This document shows, piece after piece, positions 7,127 to 13,826 of a stretch of DNA of 20,967 nucleotides. The notes beneath the pieces are model-generated. The model made no database searches. It saw only the letters and a list, made by a program, of their open reading frames with translations, and was not told the DNA's origin. The stretch covers positions 1 to 20,967 of the forward strand of contig JBJMLS010000103.1 in assembly GCA_045805185.1 (NCBI GenBank), given 5' to 3'. The position numbers were made by a program, and so were the translations under genes. This DNA comes from JAHEYF01 sp045805185. Its GTDB lineage: Bacteria > Bacteroidota > Bacteroidia > B-17B0 > Aurantibacillaceae. Numbering within the stretch: the first letter of the stretch is position 1; each line of letters opens with the position of its first letter.

Positions 7127-7627
7127 TTATTCGTGCTTTTCGCCTTCTTCTTTCGTAGGGGCGGTAGCTTCATGGGCTCCACCGTGGTGTTTACCATGCT
7201 CTTCGATCAGCGTTTTCTGCTGGGTTATAAATCCTTTCCAGAGACTTGTTTTATTCTCCGGGTAACCGGTATAAGTACCTTCCACAAGAATAATAAAGAT
7301 AAGGTAGCCAATAAAGGTTGCGTAAGGCAATAGAATCGTATACTTAAAGAACTTGGTTTCATGGCCAAGGTGCATGAACTCAATAACAATAAAGCCTGCT
7401 TTTACCAGAGTGAGGATCACAAAGATCAGCTTTAAGGAAAGTCCTGATTTACGCGTTGCCTGTAATAAGCCCCAATCGCCGGCATAAGTACCAATGATCA
7501 GCTCTACAATAGTAATGATAAGCATGATCCAGAATACTTTCCACAGCTTTTTGCGCTTTGGTTTTCCTTCCTCATCAGTATGCTGGTACATCGTTTCATA
7601 CTGCGGATAATTATCGTGAAATTCCAT
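7127..7627 (-). CDS. Cytochrome c oxidase subunit IV (bacterial COX4_pro type)
   Basis: 166 residues. Small accessory subunit of the heme-copper oxidase in the inner membrane. Three membrane segments are visible: LWKVFWIMLIITIVELIIG, LKLIFVILTLVKAGFIVI and YTILLPYATFIGYLIFIIL. The signature EFMHLGHETK follows the second segment, as in the family. The soluble C-terminal tail is histidine- and glutamate-rich (EEHGKHHGGAHEA and EEGEKHE), which may bind metal; that is speculative. It lies 22 bases downstream of COX3 in the same direction, and its transcript is predicted to end at the hairpin just after the stop. Confidence 0.93.
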   Translation of the reverse strand: MEFHDNYPQYETMYQHTDEEGKPKRKKLWKVFWIMLIITIVELIIGTYAGDWGLLQATRKSGLSLKLIFVILTLVKAGFIVIEFMHLGHETKFFKYTILLPYATFIGYLIFIILVEGTYTGYPENKTSLWKGFITQQKTLIEEHGKHHGGAHEATAPTKEEGEKHE

Positions 7628-7649
7628 AGGTTAAATGTTTGAATTTAAA

Positions 7650-8375
7650 TTATAGTAAGTAGAAGAATGTAAATACGAATACCCAGACAAGATCCACAAA
7701 GTGCCAGTAAAGACCAACCTTTTCGATCATTTCATAATGGCCGCGCCGTTCGTATGTTCCTGCCAGTACATTAATAAAAATAATACAATTGATCACTACT
7801 CCCGAGAAAACGTGGAAGCCGTGAAAACCCGTAATAAAGAAGAAGAAATTAGCAAACTGAGGAACACCGTATTCATTCATGGTCATGTTGGCTCCATAAA
7901 ATGTATCCATGACATATTTACCCTGGTCTACATCCCAAATCTGCCTTGCAGCGCCATGAGAAGTTCCCTCGATAAAGTGCCACCACTCCCAGGCCTGTGA
8001 GCCCACGAACATGGCGCCGCCGATGATGGTCAAAAGCAACCAGGTGGTAACTCCTCTCCGGTTGTTACGATGACCAGCCTCAACAGCCAGCACCATAGTA
8101 ACAGAACTCATGATGAGGATAAAGGTCATCAAACCTACATAAGCAAGAGGTATGTGACGCTCCACGAAAGGAAAGTGAGTAAATACATTCTCCGCCAAAG
8201 GCCATTCGCCAGAAGCTTTGTGTCTCGCAAAACCGTATGCGCAGAGGAGACCCGAAAATGTTAAAGCATCGGAAACGAGAAAGAACCACATCATCACTTT
8301 ACCGTAACTCATACGGAAAGGCGATTGGCCTCCATTCCAGGCTTCTTTTTCATTAAAATTTGCTACGTGAGCCAT
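7650..8375 (-). CDS. Cytochrome c oxidase subunit III (canonical copy)
   Basis: 241 residues. Membrane subunit III of the terminal oxidase that reduces oxygen to water. It has the family hallmarks SYGKVMMWFFLVSDALTF near the N-terminus, GSQAWEWWHFI in the middle, ITGFHGFHVFSGV late, and the C-terminal YWHFVDLVWVFVFTFFYLL. Several hydrophobic helices are evident. It begins 45 bases after the stop of a second, shorter subunit III gene; the upstream A/T-rich gap includes TAACTTTT, a one-mismatch version of the -7 element, so an extra promoter is possible but weak. Confidence 0.96.
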   Translation of the reverse strand: MAHVANFNEKEAWNGGQSPFRMSYGKVMMWFFLVSDALTFSGLLCAYGFARHKASGEWPLAENVFTHFPFVERHIPLAYVGLMTFILIMSSVTMVLAVEAGHRNNRRGVTTWLLLTIIGGAMFVGSQAWEWWHFIEGTSHGAARQIWDVDQGKYVMDTFYGANMTMNEYGVPQFANFFFFITGFHGFHVFSGVVINCIIFINVLAGTYERRGHYEMIEKVGLYWHFVDLVWVFVFTFFYLL

Positions 8376-8420
8376 AAATAAAAGTTAAAAATTGTTAGTT
8401 TCTAGATTTTGGATGCAAGT

Positions 8421-9002
8421 TTAACGATTAAAATACAAAAAAAGAAATAAAACGACCCACAAAATATCAAGAAAATGCCAAAAAATAGAACAGAGACTTA
8501 GTCCCAGGTGAAATTGTGCGGTGTACCGGTGTTTTAGAGACCTGAAAAAAGTATAGGAAAGTGCGATCAAGCCAGCGATAATGTGGACAAAATGCAGAAA
8601 AGTAATGACATACATAATGGAGCCTGAAACATTGCTTTTGCTCCCCGAAAAATAAATGCCTTTACTGATCAAAAATGACCAGGCATTCAATTGTATGAAG
8701 CAAAAGGCTATTCCCAGGATCAGCGTAGACAATAACGTAATTGAGACAACTTTAAAATCGTTCTTTTTTACTGCATTCCTTGCCAGAATAAGCGTGATGC
8801 TGCTGGTAACAATAACGGCGGTACTGATAAGAAAGAGATCGGGCAGCTCATAGATGAGCCAGTTGCTATTGCCCAGCATTACCATGTAGTAACTGAGAAA
8901 AGCCCCGAAAAAGATAGACATGCTTGCCAGGCTCCAGTATAGTAACCCTTTCCTGCTTTTTTCGCGTACGATCTGTTCGCGGCTGATTTCCACTTGTTCC
9001 AT
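8421..9002 (-). CDS. Divergent cytochrome c oxidase subunit III-like protein
   Basis: 193 residues, shorter and more divergent than the copy downstream. It keeps the subunit III pattern: a charged N-terminal tail (EQVEISREQIVREKSRKG), then about five hydrophobic helices, with ITFLHFVHIIAGLI in place of TGxHGxHVxxG and a C-terminal FWHFLDILWVVLFLFLYF. Tandem subunit III genes of this kind are usual in Bacteroidota oxidase clusters. The ATG overlaps the ctaB stop (TAATG at 9004-9000), a strong sign of translational coupling. Whether both subunit III proteins sit in one enzyme cannot be told from the sequence. Confidence 0.9.
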   Translation of the reverse strand: MEQVEISREQIVREKSRKGLLYWSLASMSIFFGAFLSYYMVMLGNSNWLIYELPDLFLISTAVIVTSSITLILARNAVKKNDFKVVSITLLSTLILGIAFCFIQLNAWSFLISKGIYFSGSKSNVSGSIMYVITFLHFVHIIAGLIALSYTFFRSLKHRYTAQFHLGLSLCSIFWHFLDILWVVLFLFLYFNR

Positions 9003-9901
9003 TATTTTCCGATCATTAATGCCAGCTGTACCAGCGGCAGGTAAAAGAATGAGCCGAACATGAGCTTTCGCGCAGATTCAATGGCCCCATCCCTGTATAA
9101 TTTATAAGCTTGTAAGAAAAATATCGTTCCGCAAACCAGGATCACAATTCCTGAAATAATTCCTGAAAAGCCAAAAAGAAAAGGCAACATACTTATCGGC
9201 AATAAAAACAAGGTATAAATTAAAACCTGGAAACGACTGCTTTGGTCGCGGCCGCCAAGTGAAGGCAGCATAAAAAATCCGGCCCTCTGGTAATCATCGT
9301 GACTCACCCAGGCAATAGCCCAGAAATGCGGGAACTGCCAGAAGAATTGGATCGCGTACAATAATACCGGGTAAAGCGAAATCGTTCCGAATCCAGGAGT
9401 GTCGGCTATCGCCCCTATCATTGTGGGTAATGCGCCGGGAATGGCCCCCACGAATACGGAAAATGGGGTTATTCGTTTAAGAGGCGTATAAGCAAAAGCA
9501 TATAAGATAATGGATAAAAGACTTAATATTCCGGACAAAGGGTTGGTAAAAAGGTAGAGCACGATTACTCCGCTTAAACCGCAGATAGCAGCGAAAATGA
9601 GAGCCTCAGAAGGGGTCAGTGTATTTGTAGGAATGGGCCTGTTCTGGGTACGCTTCATCAGCTTATCGAGGTCGCGTTCGATTACCTGGTTGAAGGTATT
9701 TGCAGAAGCTGTAACCAGAAATCCTCCAACCGCGAGGGCCGCGACTTTGATCCAGTTGGCTTCCGCGGCAACTGTAAAATACGTGATGACCGCAGAGAAA
9801 ACAACCAGCAGTGACAAGCGCATTTTGGTAAGCTTTACATAGCCTGACGCCTTTGAATAATCTGCTTTCTGTGCTAATGCTATTTCGCTGTTGTTTTCCA
9901 C
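9002..9901 (-). CDS. ctaB: Protoheme IX farnesyltransferase (heme o synthase)
   Basis: 299 residues, the typical length. Transfers farnesyl diphosphate to heme b to make heme o, the precursor of heme a for the oxidase; integral inner-membrane UbiA-family enzyme. The prenyl-diphosphate site is visible as N71..D77xD79 in NQVIERDLDKLMKRTQNRP. The second family region includes YTPLKR and GAIPGALPTMIGA. The start is GTG (9901-9899), preceded by a good promoter 13 bases upstream. It is the first gene of the oxidase-biogenesis run, which continues without a break into the divergent COX3. Confidence 0.96.
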   Translation of the reverse strand: MENNSEIALAQKADYSKASGYVKLTKMRLSLLVVFSAVITYFTVAAEANWIKVAALAVGGFLVTASANTFNQVIERDLDKLMKRTQNRPIPTNTLTPSEALIFAAICGLSGVIVLYLFTNPLSGILSLLSIILYAFAYTPLKRITPFSVFVGAIPGALPTMIGAIADTPGFGTISLYPVLLYAIQFFWQFPHFWAIAWVSHDDYQRAGFFMLPSLGGRDQSSRFQVLIYTLFLLPISMLPFLFGFSGIISGIVILVCGTIFFLQAYKLYRDGAIESARKLMFGSFFYLPLVQLALMIGK

Positions 9902-9914
9902 TTTTTCAGGTGTG

Positions 9915-9942
9915 CAAAGGTATCAAAAAATTCAGGCCGCAA
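9915..9942 (-). promoter_or_regulatory. Promoter of the ctaB oxidase operon
   Basis: TACCTTTG at 9922-9915 is an exact TAnnTTTG -7 element. TTG at 9942-9940 is placed 17 bases upstream as the -33 element. This is one of the two best promoters in the window and precedes the GTG start of ctaB. Confidence 0.7.
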
Positions 9943-9984
9943 GCGCAAAACCCATGGGTTTTAACATTAAAACAATTATTCCGG

Positions 9985-10014
9985 AAATAAAAAACGCCCC
10001 GACTGGCGGGGCGT
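9985..10014 (-). terminator. Intrinsic terminator of the bTHX gene
   Basis: Perfect 8-bp GC-rich stem (ACGCCCCG pairing with CGGGGCGT, 9994-10001 with 10007-10014) and a 5-base loop, followed on the minus strand by TTTTTATTT. It lies 8 bases after the bTHX stop and insulates ctaB. Confidence 0.88.
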
Positions 10015-10022
10015 ACAGCGAA

Positions 10023-10175
10023 TTATTCCGCTTTCTTCGTTTTTTTCGCCGGGGCTTTTTTTGCCACAGCAGCCTTGCTTCCTTTTTTATCGGAAGCTTT
10101 CACACGTTTCCTGCGAACACCGTATGAGCCCATAGTGATTTTTCCCTTTTTTGATTTTTTATCCCCTTTTCCCAT
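10023..10175 (-). CDS. 30S ribosomal protein bTHX
   Basis: 50 residues from the ATG at 10175. The open frame extends 13 codons further up, but MGKGDKKSKKGKI is the canonical bTHX beginning (compare the family pattern MGKGDxxTxRGKIxxGTYGxxRPRK) and GSYGVRRKRVK completes the motif. bTHX is a tiny, very basic protein that fits into the head of the small ribosomal subunit. Here the core of about 28 residues is followed by a Lys/Ala tail (SKAAVAKKAPAKKTKKAE). The gene is monocistronic, with its own -7 element and strong terminator. The 5' leader is A/T-rich without a clear Shine-Dalgarno sequence. Confidence 0.9.
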   Translation of the reverse strand: MGKGDKKSKKGKITMGSYGVRRKRVKASDKKGSKAAVAKKAPAKKTKKAE

Positions 10176-10211
10176 TGTTGGTTTTTTTAAATTTAAATTG
10201 TTTGACCGTGC

Positions 10212-10219
10212 CAAATATA
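10212..10219 (-). promoter_or_regulatory. -7 element (TATATTTG) of the bTHX gene
   Basis: Exact TAnnTTTG match, 36 bases before the bTHX ATG, in the 71-base gap after the TrmH-like stop. No clear -33 box. Confidence 0.5.
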
Positions 10220-10246
10220 AAAAAATATTTTTGGGACACTACTATA

Positions 10247-10951
10247 CTATAGTGGTCTGTATAGATTATTATCATATTCCTTTATGATCAGGTCGCTTCG
10301 CTTTACGCTGTTCTTTACCCAATCCAGGAAGATCTCTTTCTTCTCCTCTTCATCGAGATGATAATCCGGGATCGTCTTCCTGATCTTTTCGCTCAGCTCG
10401 TACATGCATAGCGCGGCGGAAACACTGATGTTGAAGCTCTCCGTAAAGCCGTACATGGGGATCTTTACAAACTCATCCGCGTGCTGAAACACTTCGGGAG
10501 TTATCCCATCGATCTCTGTTCCGAATACGAGCGCAAACTTTTCCCTTACAGGGAGATCGCTTAAATTACAATCGCTTTTATGCGGAGTTGTCGCCACAAT
10601 GCGGTATCCCTGCCGCTTTAGTTCGTTCAGGCATTCTACCGTATTGTTCTCTTTTTTTGAATGCCGCGTAATGCTGAGCCAGTTACTTGACCCCATTGCA
10701 ACATCATCACTGATCCTGTATTTGTGCTTGTTCTCGATGAAATGCACATTCTGAATGCCAAAGCAATCGCAACTGCGCAACACCGCGCTTGCATTATGCG
10801 CCTGGTAAATGTTTTCCAGTACCACGCACATGTGCTTCATACGTTGCGAAAGCACTTCATTAAAGCGCTGCCGGCGCGTCTCCGCAACAAACTGCAATAA
10901 GTAATTGGTAAGCTGTTCCCGGTAATGAGCTGTTGAATGAAAATCCTGCAT
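10247..10951 (-). CDS. trmH: TrmH/SpoU-family tRNA 2'-O-ribose methyltransferase
   Basis: 234 residues. SPOUT-fold enzyme that uses S-adenosylmethionine to methylate a ribose 2'-OH; closest in layout to TrmH, which makes Gm18 in tRNA. The three SpoU motifs are clear: motif 1 NASAVLRSCDCFGI (conserved N and R), motif 2 LVFGTEIDGIT, and motif 3 IPMYGFTESFNISVSAA with the SAM-binding trefoil knot. The N-terminal RFNEVLSQRMKHMCVVLENI resembles the RxxxxxxVLxRRQxDLTVxxENV region of TrmH. A C-terminal helical extension follows. It starts 2 bases after the upstream gene's stop, and its ribosome site (AAGGAT) overlaps that stop, so the two are coupled. The exact tRNA position is inferred. Confidence 0.9.
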   Translation of the reverse strand: MQDFHSTAHYREQLTNYLLQFVAETRRQRFNEVLSQRMKHMCVVLENIYQAHNASAVLRSCDCFGIQNVHFIENKHKYRISDDVAMGSSNWLSITRHSKKENNTVECLNELKRQGYRIVATTPHKSDCNLSDLPVREKFALVFGTEIDGITPEVFQHADEFVKIPMYGFTESFNISVSAALCMYELSEKIRKTIPDYHLDEEEKKEIFLDWVKNSVKRSDLIIKEYDNNLYRPL

Positions 10952-10953
10952 TT

Positions 10954-11901
10954 CTATCCTTTTACTCTTGACTGCTTTTCACGAATATAGGAATCGAGGT
11001 GCCGGTCTTTTTTTGTTGGATAGGCATCCTCGAACTTCACAATGATGCCTGTTTCCTCCACACCGCCAAAGCCAGGATTAATGGCAGTTCCAAAGGACCT
11101 CATTGTTGGCGAAGTATTCATATAGGTGTTTACCAGGGGCGGAATATTCTCGCCTAAAGCGCGGACGCTTTTGTTCAGAATAACATGGCCTTCCTTATAG
11201 CTTAAGCCCTCGAGGCTTTTCAGGAAACCACTCACATCGGTTTTCAACTGAACAGGATGGATCGGTTTTACAAGGTGATCCGGATCCGGAAAATAATGCT
11301 GCATGAAAGCCAGGATCATATCACGGGCCTGAACATTGAAATCGGTGTACATGGTAACCTTACCGAAATAATATTTTTGACTGGGATTATCTACGACGAT
11401 AGCGCCTAAGCCATCCCACAGGTTATCCAGGGAAAACAATCCTTTACGCGAACCTTCTGAAGGCTGGTACATGGGCTGAACAAATGACCTGCCCAGTTCA
11501 ATGGTATAGGGTAAATATTCTTTGTAAAACTTTTCCGAGAATTCGAAGAGCTCAGTGGTTGCCAGGTGTACTTTTCCATCGCGGAACTCGGCATCCCTGC
11601 AGAGAATGAAGCGGTAGGCCCCAACGATCTCTTTATCTTCCGGGTTCCACACGATCAGTTGCTTATACGGATGATCGCAGGTATCAAATTCATCAATATC
11701 AATGCTGAGGCCCGTGCCGCCGCCCGCATGCCTGAACGTAACTTCGCGGAGCCTCCCGATCTCCTTCATCACGTTTGGTGAATCGAAATGGGTGATGATG
11801 TAAATATGATTATTGCCGCTGTTGGTATGACGAATGAATTTATCAGGACTCAATTCCTTTTCGAGCAAAGCTCTGTCTATCTTTTCAATGATGGGTTCCA
11901 T
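10954..11901 (-). CDS. GNAT-type N-acyltransferase, OlsB/GlsB (hemolysin-like) family
   Basis: 315 residues. It resembles the OlsB/GlsB group, which joins a 3-hydroxy fatty acid from acyl-ACP to an amino acid amine; in Bacteroides, GlsB makes N-acylglycine for glycine lipids. Supporting blocks are RLREVTFRHAGGGTGL (the LRxxVF pattern), EIVGAYRF, ELGRSFVQPMYQ and KYYFGKVTMYTDF. There is no signal peptide, so it probably acts at the inner face of the membrane. The start ATG at 11901 is chosen over an upstream out-of-frame ATG; a TATCTTTG element lies 17 bases above it. It is directly coupled to trmH. A PlsC-like acyltransferase, the kind of partner that adds the second acyl chain, lies about 1.1 kb upstream on the same strand but not adjacent. 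Confidence 0.75.
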   Translation of the reverse strand: MEPIIEKIDRALLEKELSPDKFIRHTNSGNNHIYIITHFDSPNVMKEIGRLREVTFRHAGGGTGLSIDIDEFDTCDHPYKQLIVWNPEDKEIVGAYRFILCRDAEFRDGKVHLATTELFEFSEKFYKEYLPYTIELGRSFVQPMYQPSEGSRKGLFSLDNLWDGLGAIVVDNPSQKYYFGKVTMYTDFNVQARDMILAFMQHYFPDPDHLVKPIHPVQLKTDVSGFLKSLEGLSYKEGHVILNKSVRALGENIPPLVNTYMNTSPTMRSFGTAINPGFGGVEETGIIVKFEDAYPTKKDRHLDSYIREKQSRVKG

Positions 11902-11918
11902 ACATTCTTACAATTGCG

Positions 11919-11926
11919 CAAAGATA
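11919..11926 (-). promoter_or_regulatory. -7 element (TATCTTTG) of the N-acyltransferase gene
   Basis: Exact TAnnTTTG, 17 bases before the ATG at 11901. No convincing -33 TTG. Confidence 0.55.
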
Positions 11927-11972
11927 AGGTTTTTTTATGCCGGTATGTCGCGAAGAATACTCTAATAAGGGT

Positions 11973-12140
11973 CGCGCAGAGACGCGAAGACGCAAAGGTT
12001 GTTGGGAACAGCGTGGAATGAGAACACTATTTGAAAGCTCAATTTAAAACAGGAAGGATTTCAGACCAGATTAAAGATTTGTTTTAACACGAACTATTTT
12101 TTTCAATACTCCCTCCTTAGCGTCTTTGAGCCTCTGCGTG
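11973..12140. repeat. Imperfect inverted repeat pair, CTCTGCG-core family
   Basis: Two 26-base arms, 11973-11998 and 12115-12140, are inverted copies at 21 of 26 positions (CTTTGCGTCTTCGCGTCTCT versus CTTAGCGTCTTTGAGCCTCT, then GCG). They enclose 116 A/T-rich bases in which I see no gene or RNA. The right arm ends 2 bases before the stop codon of the DinB-like gene. The arms share the CTCTGCG core with the copies at 5615 and 14862. Confidence 0.6.
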
Positions 12141-12142
12141 AA

Positions 12143-12700
12143 TCAGAACTTCCTCTCCATAGCTACTTTGATCTGTCCTACGTGATGTTTCCCGTGCCAT
12201 GCATAAATACTTAAAAGACTGCTGATCGCCCAGGTCTTTTGATTTTCGGGATGAAAATAGGTCCGCTTAAATTCTTCCGCTTTCATTGATCTTAACAAAT
12301 AGGACCAGCGCGCATGAATACCATTGATCACAAATACTGAAGCATCTATCGGCATTTTCGCAGTATCGGGAAGGGCCGCGAAAGCATTCTCATCGTAGGG
12401 CTTTATGGTGGGATTATTTTCAGTTAATGCAAGCTTATTGCGTATAAATCCATTGCTATGACTATCGGCGAGGTGGTGAATGATCTGCCTGATGTTCCAT
12501 CCGCCCGGGCGATAGGAATAAACGAGGTCGGATTCCTTCAGGCTTTGCGCCACTTCATTGAGCATGATCGGAAATGCTTCAATGTGCCTGATGAGTCCAT
12601 CGATCACTTCATCCGTATATTCACTTTCCCAGGTCAGTTTCCCTGTTGGGTATTTCAATTCATTAAGTTCCTGCTCGCTTAGATTGATCGCGTTTTCCAT
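12143..12700 (-). CDS. DinB/YfiT-family putative metal-dependent enzyme
   Basis: 185 residues. The DinB/YfiT four-helix-bundle family includes bacillithiol and other thiol transferases and bound-metal enzymes. The metal-ligand histidines are visible in IIHHLADSHSNGF (about residues 73-86) and in YAWHGKHHVGQI near the C-terminus, the family's typical H...HxxxH arrangement. SYRPGGWNIRQIIHHLAD is the characteristic first-ligand block. The N-terminal KYPTGK is typical of the YfiT subgroup. It has no signal peptide. It starts 4 bases after the gatC stop and ends the PlsC-like/gatC/DinB run. The substrate is unknown. Confidence 0.88.
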   Translation of the reverse strand: MENAINLSEQELNELKYPTGKLTWESEYTDEVIDGLIRHIEAFPIMLNEVAQSLKESDLVYSYRPGGWNIRQIIHHLADSHSNGFIRNKLALTENNPTIKPYDENAFAALPDTAKMPIDASVFVINGIHARWSYLLRSMKAEEFKRTYFHPENQKTWAISSLLSIYAWHGKHHVGQIKVAMERKF

Positions 12701-12704
12701 ATCC

Positions 12705-12998
12705 TTATTTTTGATCGATTACTTTTGCAACCTTGAAATAATCGCTATCCTTTTTCGGCGCGTTTTTCAAAGCTTCCTGTTGTGAAAGCGTTTCCTTTGC
12801 TTCATCTTCCCGCAGCACATTCACTTCCTCCGTCATATACACCAAAGGCTGCACATTGTCGGTGTTCAGCTCATTCAATTTACTTACAAAAGCAAGCATC
12901 CGGTTCATGTCATTGACGATCTCATCCTTGGCCTTGCTTTCAAATTCAAGCCGGGCAAGGTGCGCAATCTCATCTACTGTTTTGTGATCGATCTGCAT
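12705..12998 (-). CDS. gatC: Asp-tRNA(Asn)/Glu-tRNA(Gln) amidotransferase subunit C
   Basis: 97 residues, the normal GatC length. GatC stabilises the GatA-GatB amidotransferase that converts mischarged Glu-tRNA(Gln) and Asp-tRNA(Asn). The family pattern is clear: TVDEIAHLARLEF at the N-terminus, DMNRMLAFVSKLNELNTDNV in the middle, and LREDEAKETLSQQEALKNAP followed by DSDYFKVAKVI at the end. GatA and GatB are not in the window, which is normal in this phylum. It sits 6 bases behind the acyltransferase stop and 4 bases ahead of the DinB-like start, so co-transcription is likely. Confidence 0.96.
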   Translation of the reverse strand: MQIDHKTVDEIAHLARLEFESKAKDEIVNDMNRMLAFVSKLNELNTDNVQPLVYMTEEVNVLREDEAKETLSQQEALKNAPKKDSDYFKVAKVIDQK

Positions 12999-13004
12999 TT
13001 TTCT

Positions 13005-13748
13005 TTATTTAAGTTCGTTAAGCGTATTTTGAGTGAGGTCATAGACCTGCTGGCGCAAAGATACTAAATTTTCATCCGTCATACCGACTGTAGAAATGAC
13101 CGGATGGATCACAACACGGGCAATTCCGGGCTTTCCGTAGCTTTTAAAGAAACCGCCGTTTTGTAATATTTTCCAGTTATTGAGATAAGTGATCACCACC
13201 AGCGGCACCTGCTTATCGATCGCCAGCTTAAATGGTCCGTTCTTGAAGGGCTTTAGCGTTCCTTCGCTGGAAAGGGTTCCTTCCGGGAATATAAAAACGC
13301 TGTGCCCGGCATCGATCTCTTCCGCAGCCCGCACAAATGCCTTATGCGAACCTACGCGACTCTTCCTGTCGACAGCGATCTGCATATCCTTGAAGAAAAT
13401 ATTGAACAAAGGCGCTTTATTAAGTTCAATCTTCGCCATAAAAACATAATACTTTTTCAGGAAAAGATAACTGATCACAATGTCCAGGTAAGACGCATGG
13501 TTGGCAACGATGACGCAGGGCTGGGGTAATGTGCTGAGATCGGTCCTCGCATATCGTTTCACGAAGATCAAAGAGCCCCAGCAGATCCAGCGCGCGATTA
13601 TTTTCTGACATACAAAGGCGTATTTGTACCATTTACGCTTGCTTAGAAAAACAAGCAAAAAAGGATAAAATACAAGAAAACTTATTGCAAAATGCAGAAG
13701 GAAAATGATCTTCCAGAATGGTGAGAGTATGAGCCGGATGATTTCCAC
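13005..13748 (-). CDS. PlsC-like lysophospholipid acyltransferase
   Basis: About 247 residues from the GTG at 13748. The open frame reaches an ATG at 13790, but a full promoter (TTTG and TAACTTTG) lies between that ATG and the GTG, so the transcript should begin near the GTG. This is the family that acylates lysophosphatidic acid or similar lipids. The acyltransferase motifs are NHASYLD (HX4D) and IFPEGTLS (the FPEG substrate block), with DRKSRVGSHKAFVRAAE between them. The N-terminus carries one or two membrane helices (IIFLLHFAISFLVFYPFLLV). It is first in the run with gatC and the DinB-like gene. It could instead be the O-acyltransferase partner of the GlsB-like enzyme; the sequence does not decide. 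Confidence 0.88.
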   Translation of the reverse strand: MEIIRLILSPFWKIIFLLHFAISFLVFYPFLLVFLSKRKWYKYAFVCQKIIARWICWGSLIFVKRYARTDLSTLPQPCVIVANHASYLDIVISYLFLKKYYVFMAKIELNKAPLFNIFFKDMQIAVDRKSRVGSHKAFVRAAEEIDAGHSVFIFPEGTLSSEGTLKPFKNGPFKLAIDKQVPLVVITYLNNWKILQNGGFFKSYGKPGIARVVIHPVISTVGMTDENLVSLRQQVYDLTQNTLNELK

Positions 13749-13751
13749 ACC

Positions 13752-13781
13752 CAAAGTTAAGGAATTAAACCCGGGGGCAAA
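13752..13781 (-). promoter_or_regulatory. Promoter of the PlsC-like/gatC/DinB operon
   Basis: Exact -7 element TAACTTTG (13759-13752) and exact -33 element TTTG (13781-13778) with an 18-base spacer. The GTG start follows after 3 bases, giving a leaderless or almost leaderless message. Confidence 0.7.
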
Positions 13782-13791
13782 TAAAATCAAT

Positions 13792-13799
13792 TAACTTTA
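13792..13799 (+). promoter_or_regulatory. Possible -7 element (TAACTTTA) of trpS
   Basis: One mismatch to TAnnTTTG, 27 bases before the trpS ATG, with an AGGA ribosome site at 13818-13821. It faces the divergent promoter, and the two elements are 32 bases apart. Confidence 0.4.
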
Positions 13800-13826
13800 A
13801 GCCCTGTTTAACATCTCAGGAACCTA

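Noticed and set aside
10235..10254. Possible terminator hairpin after the TrmH-like gene (CACTA/TAGTG arms)
   Set aside because: Only a 5-bp A/T-rich stem, overlapping the stop codon; too weak to call.
11999..12114. Possible small RNA or tRNA between the inverted repeat arms
   Set aside because: No cloverleaf, no promoter-terminator pair and no conserved motif could be found by eye.
13788..13790. ATG start for the PlsC-like acyltransferase
   Set aside because: It lies upstream of the gene's own -33/-7 promoter elements, and the extra 14 residues do not look like a family N-terminus.
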